Source: Streptomyces sp. Root1304
GTDB lineage: Bacteria > Actinomycetota > Actinomycetes > Streptomycetales > Streptomycetaceae
NCBI RefSeq assembly: GCF_001426405.1
Contig: NZ_LMEP01000023.1
Location: 186,001-250,000 of the forward strand
Direction of reading: 5' to 3'
DNA length: 64,000 nt
Shown here: piece by piece, positions 34,401 to 42,801 of the stretch
Numbering within the stretch: the stretch's first letter is position 1
How the letters are laid out: each line of letters starts with the position of its first letter
Notes under the pieces: model-generated
What the model was told of the DNA's origin: nothing
What the model saw: the letters and a program-made list of their open reading frames with translations, nothing else
Databases searched by the model: none
Program-made: the position numbers and the translations under genes

Positions 34401-36416
34401 TCACAGCGTCGCCGCGAGCCGCGTCCCCTGGTCGATGGCCCGCTTGGCGTCCAGCTCGGCGGCGACGTCCGCGCCGCCGATCAGGTGCGCCACGCGGCCC
34501 GCCGCCACCAGCTCCTCGTACAGGTCGCGGCGCGGCTCCTGGCCCGCGCACAGCACCACCGTGTCGACCGGGAGCAGCTGCGCCTCCCCGCCGATCGTGA
34601 GGTGCAGGCCCTCGTCGTCGATCCGGTCGTACGACACGCCCGCGACCATGGCCACGCCCCGGTGCTTGAGCTCGGTGCGGTGGATCCACCCCGTGGTCTT
34701 GCCGAGGCCCGCGCCGACCTTGGTCTCCTTGCGCTGGAGCAGGTGCACCCGGCGCGGCGCCGCACCGCGCTCGGGGGTGCGGAGCCCGCCCCGGTTCTCG
34801 TACGAGGTGTCCACGCCCCACTGGCGGAAGTACGTCTCGGGGTCCTGGCTCGCGCCCTCCCCGCCGTCCGTCAGGAACTCCGCGACGTCGAAGCCGATGC
34901 CGCCCGCGCCGATGATCGCGACCCGCTCGCCGACGGGCGCGCCGTCCCGCAGCACGTCCAGGTAGCTGAGGACGCTCGGGTGGTCCTCGCCCGCGATCCC
35001 GGGGGTGCGGGGGGAGACGCCGGTGGCGACGACGACCTCGTCGTACTCCGCGAGGTCGGCGGCGGACACGTACGTCTCCAGCCGGACGTCGACACCGCGC
35101 TCGGCGAGCTGTACGCGGAAGTAGCGCAGCGTCTCGTCGAACTCCTCCTTGCCGGGCACCCGCTTGGCGATGTTCAGCTGGCCGCCGATCTCGGCCGCCG
35201 CGTCGAACAGCGTCACGGAGTGGCCCCGCTCGGCCGCCGAGACCGCGCAGGACAGGCCGGCCGGTCCCGCGCCGACGACGGCGATCCGCTTGGCGCGGCG
35301 GGTGGGGGAGAGGACCAGCTCGGTCTCGTGGCAGGCGCGTGGGTTGACCAGGCAGGACGTGATCTTCAGGTTGAAGGTGTGGTCCAGGCAGGCCTGGTTG
35401 CAGCCGATGCAGGTGTTGATCGTGTCAGCGCGGTCGGCGGTGGCCTTGGCGACGAAGTCCGGGTCGGCGAGGAACGGGCGGGCCAGCGAGACCAGGTCGG
35501 CGCGGCCGTCGGCGAGGATCTCCTCGGCGACCTCGGGGGTGTTGATGCGGTTGCTGGTGACGAGCGGCACGGAGACCGCGCCCATCAGCTTCTTCGTCAC
35601 CCAGGTGTAGGCCCCGCGCGGTACGGAGGTCGCGATGGTGGGGATGCGCGCCTCGTGCCAGCCGATGCCGGTGTTGATGATGGTGGCGCCGGCCGCCTCG
35701 ATCTCCTTGGCGAGCTCGACGACCTCCTCCAGGGTGGAGCCGCCGGGCACGAGGTCCAGCATGGACAGGCGGTAGACGACGATGAAGTCCGTGCCGACCC
35801 GCTCGCGGATCCGGCGGACGATCTCCAGCGGGAAGCGGACGCGGTTCTCGTAGGAACCGCCCCAGCGGTCGGTGCGCTGGTTGGTCGCGGCGGCGATGAA
35901 CTCGTTGATGAGGTAGCCCTCGGAGCCCATCACCTCGACGCCGTCGTACCCGGCCTCCTTGGCGAGTTCGGCGCAGCGCGCGTAGTCCTCGACGGTCTGC
36001 TCGACTTCGGCCTCGGTCAGCTCGTTCGGTACGAACGGGCTGATCGGCGCCTTGAGGGCGCTCGGCGCGACGAGGCCGGGGTGGTACGCGTACCGGCCGA
36101 AGTGCAGGATCTGCATCGCGATCCGGCCGCCGGCCTCGTGCACGGCGTCGGTGATCAGCCGGTGCTCGGCCGCCTCCTCCGCCGTGGTCAGCTTGGCGCC
36201 GCCGTCCCAGGGGCGCCCGGCCTCGTTGGGCGCGATGCCGCCGGTGACGATGAGGCCGACACCGCCGCGGGCCCGCTCGGCGTAGAACGCGGCCATGCGC
36301 TCGAACCCGTGCTCGGTCTCCTCCAGACCGACGTGCATCGATCCCATGATCACCCGGTTGGGCAGGGTGGTGAACCCGAGGTCGAGCGGGCTCAGCAGGT
36401 GCGGGTACGGGGTCAT
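34401..36416 (-). CDS. fadH: NADPH-dependent 2,4-dienoyl-CoA reductase / Old-Yellow-Enzyme-type flavoprotein
   Basis: A 671-residue protein, matching the ~670 of FadH. The N-terminal TIM barrel (~1-340) starts LLSPLDLGFTTLPNRVIMG and contains GGSYENRVRFPLEI. The [4Fe-4S] ligands lie in CIGCNQACLDH and the following SCLVNPRAC. The C-terminal FAD/NADPH part has AVVGAGPAGLSCAVSAAERG (~375) and a second VAIIGAGGIGFDVAEFL. It reduces 2,4-dienoyl-CoA in beta-oxidation of unsaturated acyl chains, or another conjugated enoate. GAGGAGG stands before the ATG at 36416. A MarR-like palindrome lies 59 nt upstream. The fold is certain; the acyl-CoA substrate is inferred from family. Confidence 0.9.
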   Translation of the reverse strand: MTPYPHLLSPLDLGFTTLPNRVIMGSMHVGLEETEHGFERMAAFYAERARGGVGLIVTGGIAPNEAGRPWDGGAKLTTAEEAAEHRLITDAVHEAGGRIAMQILHFGRYAYHPGLVAPSALKAPISPFVPNELTEAEVEQTVEDYARCAELAKEAGYDGVEVMGSEGYLINEFIAAATNQRTDRWGGSYENRVRFPLEIVRRIRERVGTDFIVVYRLSMLDLVPGGSTLEEVVELAKEIEAAGATIINTGIGWHEARIPTIATSVPRGAYTWVTKKLMGAVSVPLVTSNRINTPEVAEEILADGRADLVSLARPFLADPDFVAKATADRADTINTCIGCNQACLDHTFNLKITSCLVNPRACHETELVLSPTRRAKRIAVVGAGPAGLSCAVSAAERGHSVTLFDAAAEIGGQLNIAKRVPGKEEFDETLRYFRVQLAERGVDVRLETYVSAADLAEYDEVVVATGVSPRTPGIAGEDHPSVLSYLDVLRDGAPVGERVAIIGAGGIGFDVAEFLTDGGEGASQDPETYFRQWGVDTSYENRGGLRTPERGAAPRRVHLLQRKETKVGAGLGKTTGWIHRTELKHRGVAMVAGVSYDRIDDEGLHLTIGGEAQLLPVDTVVLCAGQEPRRDLYEELVAAGRVAHLIGGADVAAELDAKRAIDQGTRLAATL

Positions 36417-36474
36417 GCGGGCGCCTCCTCGCGCAGGATCGTCGCCCCCAGTTCTAGGGGCTCCGCAGCAGTTA

Positions 36475-36488
36475 TGCAACTAGTTGCA
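36475..36488. promoter_or_regulatory. MarR-type operator-like palindrome upstream of fadH
   Basis: TGCAACTAGTTGCA is a perfect 14-bp palindrome 59 nt upstream of the fadH start, in the gap after cbiO. The CAACTAGTTG core is typical of MarR-family operators. No marR gene is in the window. Confidence 0.55.
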
Positions 36489-36511
36489 GAAGGGGAGAGG
36501 CGTGATGTCTA

Positions 36512-37378
36512 CTACTCGGTAGCGAAGTGGGCGGTCACCCCCGACCACGCCTCCAGCTCCTCCGCGGTGCGCGGCTCCGGCGCGCCGGGGGCCAGCAGCC
36601 CGTGCGCGCGGAGCAGCCGGGCCACCGACGTGCCCCACGGCCGCCGCAGCCGGGCCTCGGCGAGCAGCGCGTCCTCCGCGAGCAGCTCCGCGACCGGGCC
36701 GGTCCGCAGCCCCGCGGGGGTCAGCACCGCCGCCTCGTCCGCCCAGCGCAACGCCAGATCCACGTCGTGCGTCGCCATCACCACCGTCGTGCCCGAGGCG
36801 CGCAGCCGCTGGAGCGTGTCGAGCAGCCGCTCCTGGCCGTCCGGGTCCAGCCCCGCCGTCGGCTCGTCCATGATCAGCACCCGCGGCCGCATCGCCACCG
36901 CCCCCGCGATGGCCGCCCGCTTGCGCTGCCCGTACGACAGCAGATGCGTCGGCCGGTCCTCCAGGGCCGTGATGTCCAGCGCCTCCAGCGCCTCGCGCAC
37001 CCGGAGCCGTACCTCCTCCTCCGGCAGCCCCAGGTTCATCGGACCGAACGACACGTCCTGGCCCACCGAGGCGGCGAACAGCTGGTCGTCCGGGTCCTGC
37101 ACCACCAGCTGGACGGTCGTCCGCAGCCGGGTCAGCCCCTTCCGGTCGTACGCCACCTCCGCCCCGTCCAGGAGCAGCGAACCGCTCCCGCACCGCAGAC
37201 CACCGCTGAGCAGCCGCAGCAGCGTCGTCTTGCCCCCGCCGTTGCGGCCGAGCAGCGCGACCGCCCGCCCCTCCGCCACCGCGAAGTCCACACCGGAGAG
37301 GACCGCAGGGCCGTCCTCGTAGGCGAAACCCGCGCGGACCAGCTCCACGACGGGGGTGAGCGGCGTCGAAGACGTCAC
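36512..37378 (-). CDS. cbiO: Energy-coupling-factor cobalt transporter ATPase CbiO
   Basis: A 288-residue ABC ATPase. It has Walker A LLGRNGGGKTTLLRLLSGG (~37), a Q-loop region QDPDDQLFAASVGQDVSFGP that is distinctive of ECF/CbiO ATPases, a signature read as LSYGQRKRAAIAGAV, and Walker B VLIMDEPTAGLDPDGQ with a switch His in ATHDVDLA. It powers cobalt uptake with CbiM/N/Q. The GTG at 37378 overlaps the cbiQ stop (GTGA), so translation is coupled. Last gene of cbiM-N-Q-O; a fadH operator-like palindrome follows in the downstream gap. Confidence 0.93.
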   Translation of the reverse strand: MTSSTPLTPVVELVRAGFAYEDGPAVLSGVDFAVAEGRAVALLGRNGGGKTTLLRLLSGGLRCGSGSLLLDGAEVAYDRKGLTRLRTTVQLVVQDPDDQLFAASVGQDVSFGPMNLGLPEEEVRLRVREALEALDITALEDRPTHLLSYGQRKRAAIAGAVAMRPRVLIMDEPTAGLDPDGQERLLDTLQRLRASGTTVVMATHDVDLALRWADEAAVLTPAGLRTGPVAELLAEDALLAEARLRRPWGTSVARLLRAHGLLAPGAPEPRTAEELEAWSGVTAHFATE

Positions 37379-38124
37379 GGAAGGAACCTTTCGAGTACGA
37401 GGGTGAGGGCCACGAGCCCCGCGAGGAGCGCGCCCGAGGCGGCGAGGAACCGGCGGGACACCGCGCACGCGGGCACCAGGACCCGCAGCGTCCCGTCGTA
37501 GCCCCGCCCGGCGAGCCCCGACTGCAGGCGCTGCGCCCGGTCGAAGGCCCGGACGAACGTCGTCGCGCCGAGCCCGGCGAGCGACCGCCAGGTCGCCGCC
37601 CGCGTGGTGTGCCCGAGCCGGGCCGCCTGCGCCTGCCGGATCTTGGACAGGGAGTCGAGCAGCAGGAAGATGATCCGGTACATCACGAGCGCCACGTCGA
37701 CCACCGGCGCCGGCACCCCGGCCCGGACGAGCCGGGGCAAGACGTCCGACACCGGTGTCGTGAACGCGAACAGCAGCACCCCGAGCGAGGCCGAGGCCGT
37801 CCGCAGCAGCAGCCCGCCCGCCTGCGCGGGCCCACCGGGCGCCCAGGCGACGAGCCCCCGCGCGCCGCCGACCTCGACGAGCAGCGGAACGGCTCCCGTG
37901 ACGCAGAACGCGAGCGGCACCCGGAACGCCCGCCACAGCGCCCGGCCCGGCACACCGGCCGGGCCGAGCAGGACCGCGAGCGTGGCCGCCGCGACGAGCA
38001 CCGCGCCCGGCCACGGCGGCAGACCGACGGCGCACAACGTGAGACCGAATCCGAGCAGCGCCTTCTCGGCGGGATGACGGCGGCGCCAGCGACTGCTGTG
38101 CGCCACCGCGTCGATCGGCAGCAT
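37375..38124 (-). CDS. cbiQ: Energy-coupling-factor transmembrane protein CbiQ
   Basis: A 249-residue membrane protein with about five hydrophobic segments (starting at ~24, 38, 70, 105 and 230). The coupling-helix region RIIFLLLDSLSKIRQAQAAR and a later TFVRAFDRAQRLQSGLAGRGYDG are the conserved T-component motifs (the A-R-G-like ends). It transmits ATP hydrolysis by CbiO to the substrate component. It starts 6 nt after the cbiN stop and overlaps cbiO by 4 nt. The subunit order and presence of cbiN mark a cobalt rather than vitamin transporter. Confidence 0.93.
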   Translation of the reverse strand: MLPIDAVAHSSRWRRRHPAEKALLGFGLTLCAVGLPPWPGAVLVAAATLAVLLGPAGVPGRALWRAFRVPLAFCVTGAVPLLVEVGGARGLVAWAPGGPAQAGGLLLRTASASLGVLLFAFTTPVSDVLPRLVRAGVPAPVVDVALVMYRIIFLLLDSLSKIRQAQAARLGHTTRAATWRSLAGLGATTFVRAFDRAQRLQSGLAGRGYDGTLRVLVPACAVSRRFLAASGALLAGLVALTLVLERFLP

Positions 38125-38130
38125 CGGCGG

Positions 38131-38565
38131 CTACGCGTCCCGCCCGTCGGAGGCCCCGCGCGGGGGCGCGGCGGCGGAGGGGGGCGGGGGAGCGGCGCCG
38201 GGCTCGGCCACGGCTTCGGCGGCTCCGTCCTCCACCGCCCCCCGGTTCTCGGCCTCGGCCTCCGCACGCTCCGCCCCCTGCCTGCGACCCCGCCGCAGGC
38301 CGAAGTAGTACGCCAGGACGCCCGCGCCGACCGCCGCCTGAAGGGCGAACAGCGCGGACTCGATCTCCCCGGACGGAGGCTCGTACAAGGGGCTGAACCA
38401 CGGCTCGTAGTCCGGCCGGAGCTCCGTGATCGCGGTCTCCGCCTCCGCGTCCGAGCCGGTGAACGGCTCCTTCTTGTGGTCCCCGAGCCCCAGTGCGAGC
38501 GGCAGCACCGCGAGCGCGGCGACCACGACGAGCAGCAGGGCGTTGATCTTAGCGTTCCTGCTCAT
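38131..38565 (-). CDS. cbiN: Cobalt transport protein CbiN, extended C-terminus
   Basis: A 144-residue protein with two membrane segments (~7-27 and ~68-86) flanking a soluble loop with FTGSDAEAETAITEL, YEPWFSPLYEPPSGEIESALF, the CbiN pattern. CbiN is usually about 90-100 residues; here a Glu/Ala/Pro-rich cytoplasmic tail of ~50 residues follows the second helix. It associates with CbiM to allow cobalt entry. Its ATG overlaps the cbiM stop by 4 nt. The identity is secure from motif and position; the tail looks disordered and is unusual. Confidence 0.9.
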   Translation of the reverse strand: MSRNAKINALLLVVVAALAVLPLALGLGDHKKEPFTGSDAEAETAITELRPDYEPWFSPLYEPPSGEIESALFALQAAVGAGVLAYYFGLRRGRRQGAERAEAEAENRGAVEDGAAEAVAEPGAAPPPPSAAAPPRGASDGRDA

Positions 38566-39260
38566 CGCGCGGCCGCCTCCTCGTGCCGGTCCGCCCGGCG
38601 GCCGGCGAGCACGCCGAGCCGGATCAGCTCGCCCTTGCTGGACTGCGTGAGCAGCCGCATCACGAGGACGGTCAGCAGACCCTCGCTCACCGCGAGCGGA
38701 ATCTGCGTCACGGCGAAGATCCCGCCGAACTTGACCAGCGCGCCCGGGACACCGCTGCCCGGGTCGGGGAAGGCCAGGGCCAGCTGGACGCTGGTCACGC
38801 AGTACGTGGACAGGTCGGCGACGAACGCGCCGAAGAAGACGGCGACCATCAGCGGCGCCCCGAACCGGCGCACCAGCCGGTAGGTCCCGTAACCGGCCCA
38901 GGGGCCGACGATCGCCATCGAGAAGGCGTTCGCGCCGAGCGTGGTCAGGCCGCCGTGGGCGAGCAGCAGCGCCTGGAAGAGCAGGGTGATCGTCCCCAGG
39001 ACCGCCATGATCGGCGGCCGGAACAGGATGGCACCCAGACCCGTACCGGTCGGATGCGAGCAACTCCCCGTCACCGACGGCAGCTTGAGCGCCGACAGGA
39101 CGAAGGTGAAGGCGCCGGAGGCGCCGAGCAGCAGGGTGGACTCGGGGTTGGACCGCACCTCGCGGGTCAGCGCGCGGACCCCGTGGACGACGAACGGCGC
39201 GGACGCGACGCCCCAGGCGGCGGCGTGCACAGGGGGCAGATACCCCTCGGCTATATGCAT
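38562..39260 (-). CDS. cbiM: Cobalt ECF transporter substrate component CbiM
   Basis: A 232-residue membrane protein beginning MHIAEGYLPPVHAA. The N-terminal Met-His is the Co2+/Ni2+-binding end essential in CbiM/NikM; the conserved second His lies in SVTGSCSHPTGTGLGA. Around six or seven membrane segments follow, with LLFQALLLAHGGLTTLGANAFSM the second hallmark stretch. First gene of cbiMNQO, directly behind a cobalamin riboswitch, so expression should fall when adenosylcobalamin is sufficient. Cobalt rather than nickel is inferred from the riboswitch and from CbiN. Confidence 0.95.
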   Translation of the reverse strand: MHIAEGYLPPVHAAAWGVASAPFVVHGVRALTREVRSNPESTLLLGASGAFTFVLSALKLPSVTGSCSHPTGTGLGAILFRPPIMAVLGTITLLFQALLLAHGGLTTLGANAFSMAIVGPWAGYGTYRLVRRFGAPLMVAVFFGAFVADLSTYCVTSVQLALAFPDPGSGVPGALVKFGGIFAVTQIPLAVSEGLLTVLVMRLLTQSSKGELIRLGVLAGRRADRHEEAAAR

Positions 39261-39288
39261 GGTTGGGAGACCCTCTCCAGCACCTCGT

Positions 39289-39488
39289 GGATGGACAACG
39301 CACCCTGGCCGGTCTCCTGGCTGACGGTCATGCCGCCCGGACTCCGCCTTCCCACACCACGACGGTCTCCCGACGCGGTCCAGTGGCTTCCCCGAGGGTG
39401 TTCCCCGCGGGGGTGGAGCCGGACCTCCCGATCACAGTGGCGAGGGCCGCACCGGTACTTCACCGGTTTCCCGTACACCAAGGCCCTG
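39289..39488 (-). ncRNA. Cobalamin (B12) riboswitch
   Basis: On the minus strand the leader of cbiM contains the ordered conserved elements: GGGAAACCGGTG and an ACCGGTGCGGCCC block, CGCCACTGTGA, then the B12 box AGCCAGGAGACCGGCC (complement of 39307-39322). These are diagnostic of the cobalamin family. The aptamer is followed by about 30 nt to the cbiM start, so regulation could be by translation initiation or termination; I do not see a long U-tract. Edges are approximate. Confidence 0.93.
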
Positions 39489-39562
39489 CGACATTAGTGC
39501 GTTGACCTGCTGGATCACAACACGGTCGCCACCCGGTGCGGCCTCTCCGTCACTCCGCGCAC

Positions 39563-39982
39563 TCACTCCTTGCGGTAGGCGTACGCCTCCGAGGCCGCCG
39601 CCGCCACCGCGTCGAGGTCGCCGCCGGCGCTCGCCGTCACCAGGGCGGCGACCGCGCCCTCGACGAACGGCGCGTCCACCAGGCGGGTGCCCTCGGGCAG
39701 TTCGTCGCCCTCGGCGAGCAGCGCCTTCACGGTGAGCACGGCACTGCCCAGATCGACCAGGACCGCCACCCCGGCGCCCCGGTCGACGGCCTTCGCCGCC
39801 TCGCAGATGAGCTCGGAACTCGTCCCGAGGCCGCCGTCCGGGGTCCCGCCGGCGGGGGCCAGGGGCGCCAGGTCACCGCCGCCGGCGAGCCCCCTGGCCA
39901 GCTCGGCCACCGCCGTCGCGACGGCGGCACTGTGCGAGACGAGCACGATGCCGACGGGGCCGGCCGGGGTCCCGGCGCTCAT
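39563..39982 (-). CDS. dhaM: PTS-dependent dihydroxyacetone kinase phosphotransferase subunit DhaM
   Basis: A 139-residue EIIA-Man-like protein. The phosphorylatable His lies in GIVLVSHSAAVATAVAELARG, and VLVDLGSAVLTVKALL is the second family signature. Only the EIIA-type domain is present; the HPr and EI-like domains of E. coli DhaM are absent, so phosphate must come from general PTS enzyme I and HPr. It passes phosphate to ADP bound on DhaL. Its ATG overlaps the dhaL stop (ATGA). Last gene of dhaKLM. Confidence 0.93.
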   Translation of the reverse strand: MSAGTPAGPVGIVLVSHSAAVATAVAELARGLAGGGDLAPLAPAGGTPDGGLGTSSELICEAAKAVDRGAGVAVLVDLGSAVLTVKALLAEGDELPEGTRLVDAPFVEGAVAALVTASAGGDLDAVAAAASEAYAYRKE

Positions 39983-40707
39983 GCCGCCCCCTGGGCGGGA
40001 GAGGACTCCGCGCCCGCCGAATCCGTACGTGTGGACCCCGCGCTGTGCGAGGCGTTCGCGCTGTGCGAGGTGTCCGCGCTGTACGAGGCGTTCGCGCCCG
40101 CCGTCTCGTCGAGTGCCGCGAACAGCAGGGCAGAGGACGTCGCCCCCGGGTCCTGGTGGCCCACCGACCGCTCGCCGAGGTAACTGGCCCTGCCCTTGCG
40201 GGCCCTCAGGGGTACGGTCGCGAGGGCCCCCGCCTCGGCGGCCGTACGAGCGGCGCCGTACGAATCCCGCAGCCCCTCCACGGCCGGCACGAGGGCGTCC
40301 AGCATCGTCTTGTCGCCCACCTGGGCCCCGCCCAGCTGGGACACGGCCGCCACGCCGGCCCCGAGGGCCTCCGCCAGCTCGGCCCGGGTGATCCGCTCGC
40401 CGTCGCCCAGCGTCTTGCCCGCCCGGCGCAGCAGCGTGCCGTACAGCGGTCCCGACGCGCCGCCGACCGTGGAGATCAACTGCCGTCCGGCGGTGGTGAG
40501 CACCGCGCCCGGCGTCTCCGGCGGCTCCTTCGCGAGCGTGTCGGTCACGGCGGCGAACCCCCGTTTGAGGTTGGCGCCGTGGTCGGCGTCCCCGATGGCC
40601 GAGTCCAGCTCGGTGAGCCGGTCCGCCTCGCGGTCGACGGCCTCCGCCAGGCGGGCCAGCCAGCGGACCAGGAAGTCCGCGCCGAAGGTCTCCGTACCGT
40701 CGTCCAT
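39979..40707 (-). CDS. dhaL: Dihydroxyacetone kinase subunit DhaL
   Basis: A 242-residue ADP-binding subunit. LDSAIGDADHGANLKRGF carries the Asp residues binding Mg-ADP, and STVGGASGPLYGTLLRRAG and RKGRASYLGERSVGHQDPG are conserved DhaL blocks. The last ~35 residues are a low-complexity Ala/Ser/His/Thr tail (repeated NASHSA-like units), longer than in the typical ~210-residue protein. The ATG at 40707 has GAGAGG about 9 nt upstream; an in-frame ATG at 40752 has no site. It phosphorylates dihydroxyacetone held on DhaK. Confidence 0.92.
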   Translation of the reverse strand: MDDGTETFGADFLVRWLARLAEAVDREADRLTELDSAIGDADHGANLKRGFAAVTDTLAKEPPETPGAVLTTAGRQLISTVGGASGPLYGTLLRRAGKTLGDGERITRAELAEALGAGVAAVSQLGGAQVGDKTMLDALVPAVEGLRDSYGAARTAAEAGALATVPLRARKGRASYLGERSVGHQDPGATSSALLFAALDETAGANASYSADTSHSANASHSAGSTRTDSAGAESSPAQGAA

Positions 40708-40760
40708 CCGGTCCACCTCTCGTGTCTCTCCCGACTCTCCGGCCTGTTCCATGCCCCGGA

Positions 40761-41753
40761 TCACCGGCCCCAGCGCAGTGCGGGCGTCCGCACCGGCGCG
40801 TCCCAGAGCCGCAGCAGTTCCTCGTCCACCTCGCACAGGGTCACCGAGCAGCCGGCCATGTCCAGGGAGGTCACGTAGTTCCCGACCAGGGTCCGCGCCA
40901 CCGGCACCCCGCGCTCGCCCAGCACCCGCTGCACCTCGGCGTTGTATCCGTACAGTTCGAGGAGCGGGGTCGCGCCCATCCCGTTCACCAGGGCGATCAC
41001 CGGCCCGGACGGGCGCAGGTCCGAGAGGACGGCGTCGACGGCGAAGTCCGCGATCTCCCGCGAGGTCATCATCGGCCGCCGCTCGCGTCCGGGTTCGCCG
41101 TGGATGCCGACGCCGAGCTCCAGCTCGCCCTCCGGGAGGTCGAAGGTGGGGCTGCCCTTGGCCGGGGTGGTGCACGCGGCGAGCGCCACGCCGAAGGACC
41201 GGGAGCGCTCGTTCACCCGGCGCGCGATCGACTCCACCCGCTCCAGCGGCGCGCCCTCCTCGGCCGCCGCGCCCGCTATCTTCTCGATGAACAGGGTGGC
41301 GCCGGTCCCGCGGCGGCCCGCCGTGTAGAGGCTGTCCGTGACGGCGACGTCGTCGTCGACGAGGACCTTGGCGACCTGGATGCCCTCGTCCTCGGCGAGT
41401 TCCATGGCCATGTCGAAGTTGAGGACGTCCCCGGTGTAGTTCTTGACGACGAACAGCACCCCGGCGCCGCTGTCCACCGCCGCCGCGGCCCGCACCATCT
41501 GGTCGGGCACGGGGGAGGTGAAAATCTCTCCGGGGCACGCGGCGTCGAGCATCCCCGGCCCCACGAACCCGGCGTGGAGCGGCTCGTGCCCGGACCCTCC
41601 GCCGGACACCAGGGCGACCTTCCCCGCGACGGGCGCGTCCCGCCGCGTCACGACCCGCCGCTCCACGTCGACGGTGAGCTCGGGATGCGCGGCGGCCATT
41701 CCGCGCAGGGCATCGGCGACGACGGTCTCGGGGACGTTGATGAGCATGCGCAT
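40761..41753 (-). CDS. dhaK: Dihydroxyacetone kinase subunit DhaK
   Basis: A 330-residue substrate-binding subunit, the normal length. Signatures include VALVSGGGSGHEPLHAGFVG, PGEIFTSPVPDQM, VVKNYTGDVLNFDMA, and GVGIHGEPG whose His binds dihydroxyacetone covalently as a hemiaminal. The ATG at 41753 is chosen over the one two codons later because AGGAGG stands 5 nt before it. Product is dihydroxyacetone phosphate, feeding glycolysis. First gene of dhaKLM; a 250-nt gap without a gene separates it from the divergent HAD gene. Confidence 0.95.
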   Translation of the reverse strand: MRMLINVPETVVADALRGMAAAHPELTVDVERRVVTRRDAPVAGKVALVSGGGSGHEPLHAGFVGPGMLDAACPGEIFTSPVPDQMVRAAAAVDSGAGVLFVVKNYTGDVLNFDMAMELAEDEGIQVAKVLVDDDVAVTDSLYTAGRRGTGATLFIEKIAGAAAEEGAPLERVESIARRVNERSRSFGVALAACTTPAKGSPTFDLPEGELELGVGIHGEPGRERRPMMTSREIADFAVDAVLSDLRPSGPVIALVNGMGATPLLELYGYNAEVQRVLGERGVPVARTLVGNYVTSLDMAGCSVTLCEVDEELLRLWDAPVRTPALRWGR

Positions 41754-42005
41754 CGGTACCTCCTGGTGAGGCTGACAAGGGGCCCCTGACCTGCCCTGGA
41801 GCAGCTCAGGTCCTTTCGCGGGACGTGGCGGGGTCCCGTAGGTGCGTGTCCGTGGAGACTCTAGTGAGGGGGCGCCGGTTTGGGGCGGTGGTCGCGAGCA
41901 AGTCGGCCGGAGTCCTGATGCGGCGGGCCGCAGGACGTACGAGCATCGGACGCACGACCACGACGATGCCCCTGCCCGCCCTTCGTCCCTCGTGGGGAGC
42001 CCGAG

Positions 42006-42677
42006 ATGGACCGCGCCGCACTCTTCGACGTCGACGGAACCCTCGTCGACTCCAACCCCCTCCATGTCGTCTCCTGGTGGGAGGCCCTGCGCCAGCACGG
42101 CCACCACGTGCCGACGCACGCCGTCCACCGGGCGATCGGCCTGCCCGCCGACAAGCTCCTCGGGCACCTCCTCGGCCCGTCCCGCGACCGCTCGCGGGAC
42201 GACCGGCTCGGCGCCGCACACGACAGCCTCTACGGCACGTACCTCGAACGGCTCCGCGCCTTCGACGCGGCGGCGGAGCTGCTGCGGACCCTCGCGGGCG
42301 AGGGATGGAAGGTCGTCCTGGTCACCTCGGCCAAGGACCGCGAGCTGACGGCCCTGCGCGCGGCCGTCGACGCGGACGACGCGATCACCGCCACCGCCAC
42401 GGCCGACGACGTCGACGAGGGGAAGCCCGCGCCCGACCCGGTCGAGCACGCCCTGTCACTGGTGGGCGTGACCGCCGACCGGGCCGTGTTCGTCGGTGAC
42501 AGCGTGTGGGACATGAAGGCCGCACGCCGCTCCGGTGTGGTCTGCGCCGGGCTGCTCTGCGGCGGCGTGCCGGGGGCCGATCTGCTCGACGCGGGCGCCG
42601 CGGCGGTCTACGAGGACGCGGGCGACCTCCTCGCCCGGCTCCCCGACAGCCCGTTCGCGACTGTCCCGGCCGCCTGA
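42006..42677 (+). CDS. HAD-superfamily hydrolase (beta-phosphoglucomutase/phosphatase-like)
   Basis: A 223-residue protein with the HAD catalytic motif FDVDGTLVDSN (nucleophile and acid Asp) at about 7-17, motif II VVLVTSAK, motif III GKPAPDP, and motif IV FVGDSVWDMKAAR. The helical C1 cap lies at ~18-85. Such small HADs dephosphorylate sugar phosphates or phosphoglycolate. A GGGAGCCCG site precedes the ATG. It is divergent from dhaK, so a role with triose or glycerol phosphates is conceivable but not demonstrated. Confidence 0.9.
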   Translation: MDRAALFDVDGTLVDSNPLHVVSWWEALRQHGHHVPTHAVHRAIGLPADKLLGHLLGPSRDRSRDDRLGAAHDSLYGTYLERLRAFDAAAELLRTLAGEGWKVVLVTSAKDRELTALRAAVDADDAITATATADDVDEGKPAPDPVEHALSLVGVTADRAVFVGDSVWDMKAARRSGVVCAGLLCGGVPGADLLDAGAAAVYEDAGDLLARLPDSPFATVPAA

Positions 42678-42801
42678 GCCGGACCGTGCTCGGCGGCCGG
42701 GAGCGTACCGGTCCCGGGCCTGGAACCGGGGTTACGGGATGCCTGACCGGGTAGTCGCGCAGCCGGGCGGGTACGCCGTCGACCGAGGGAGATGACCCGC
42801 G

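Noticed and set aside
34298..34600. Val-Thr-Glu repeat protein on the plus strand
   Set aside because: It is translation of an 18-bp intergenic repeat followed by antisense of fadH; no ribosome site.
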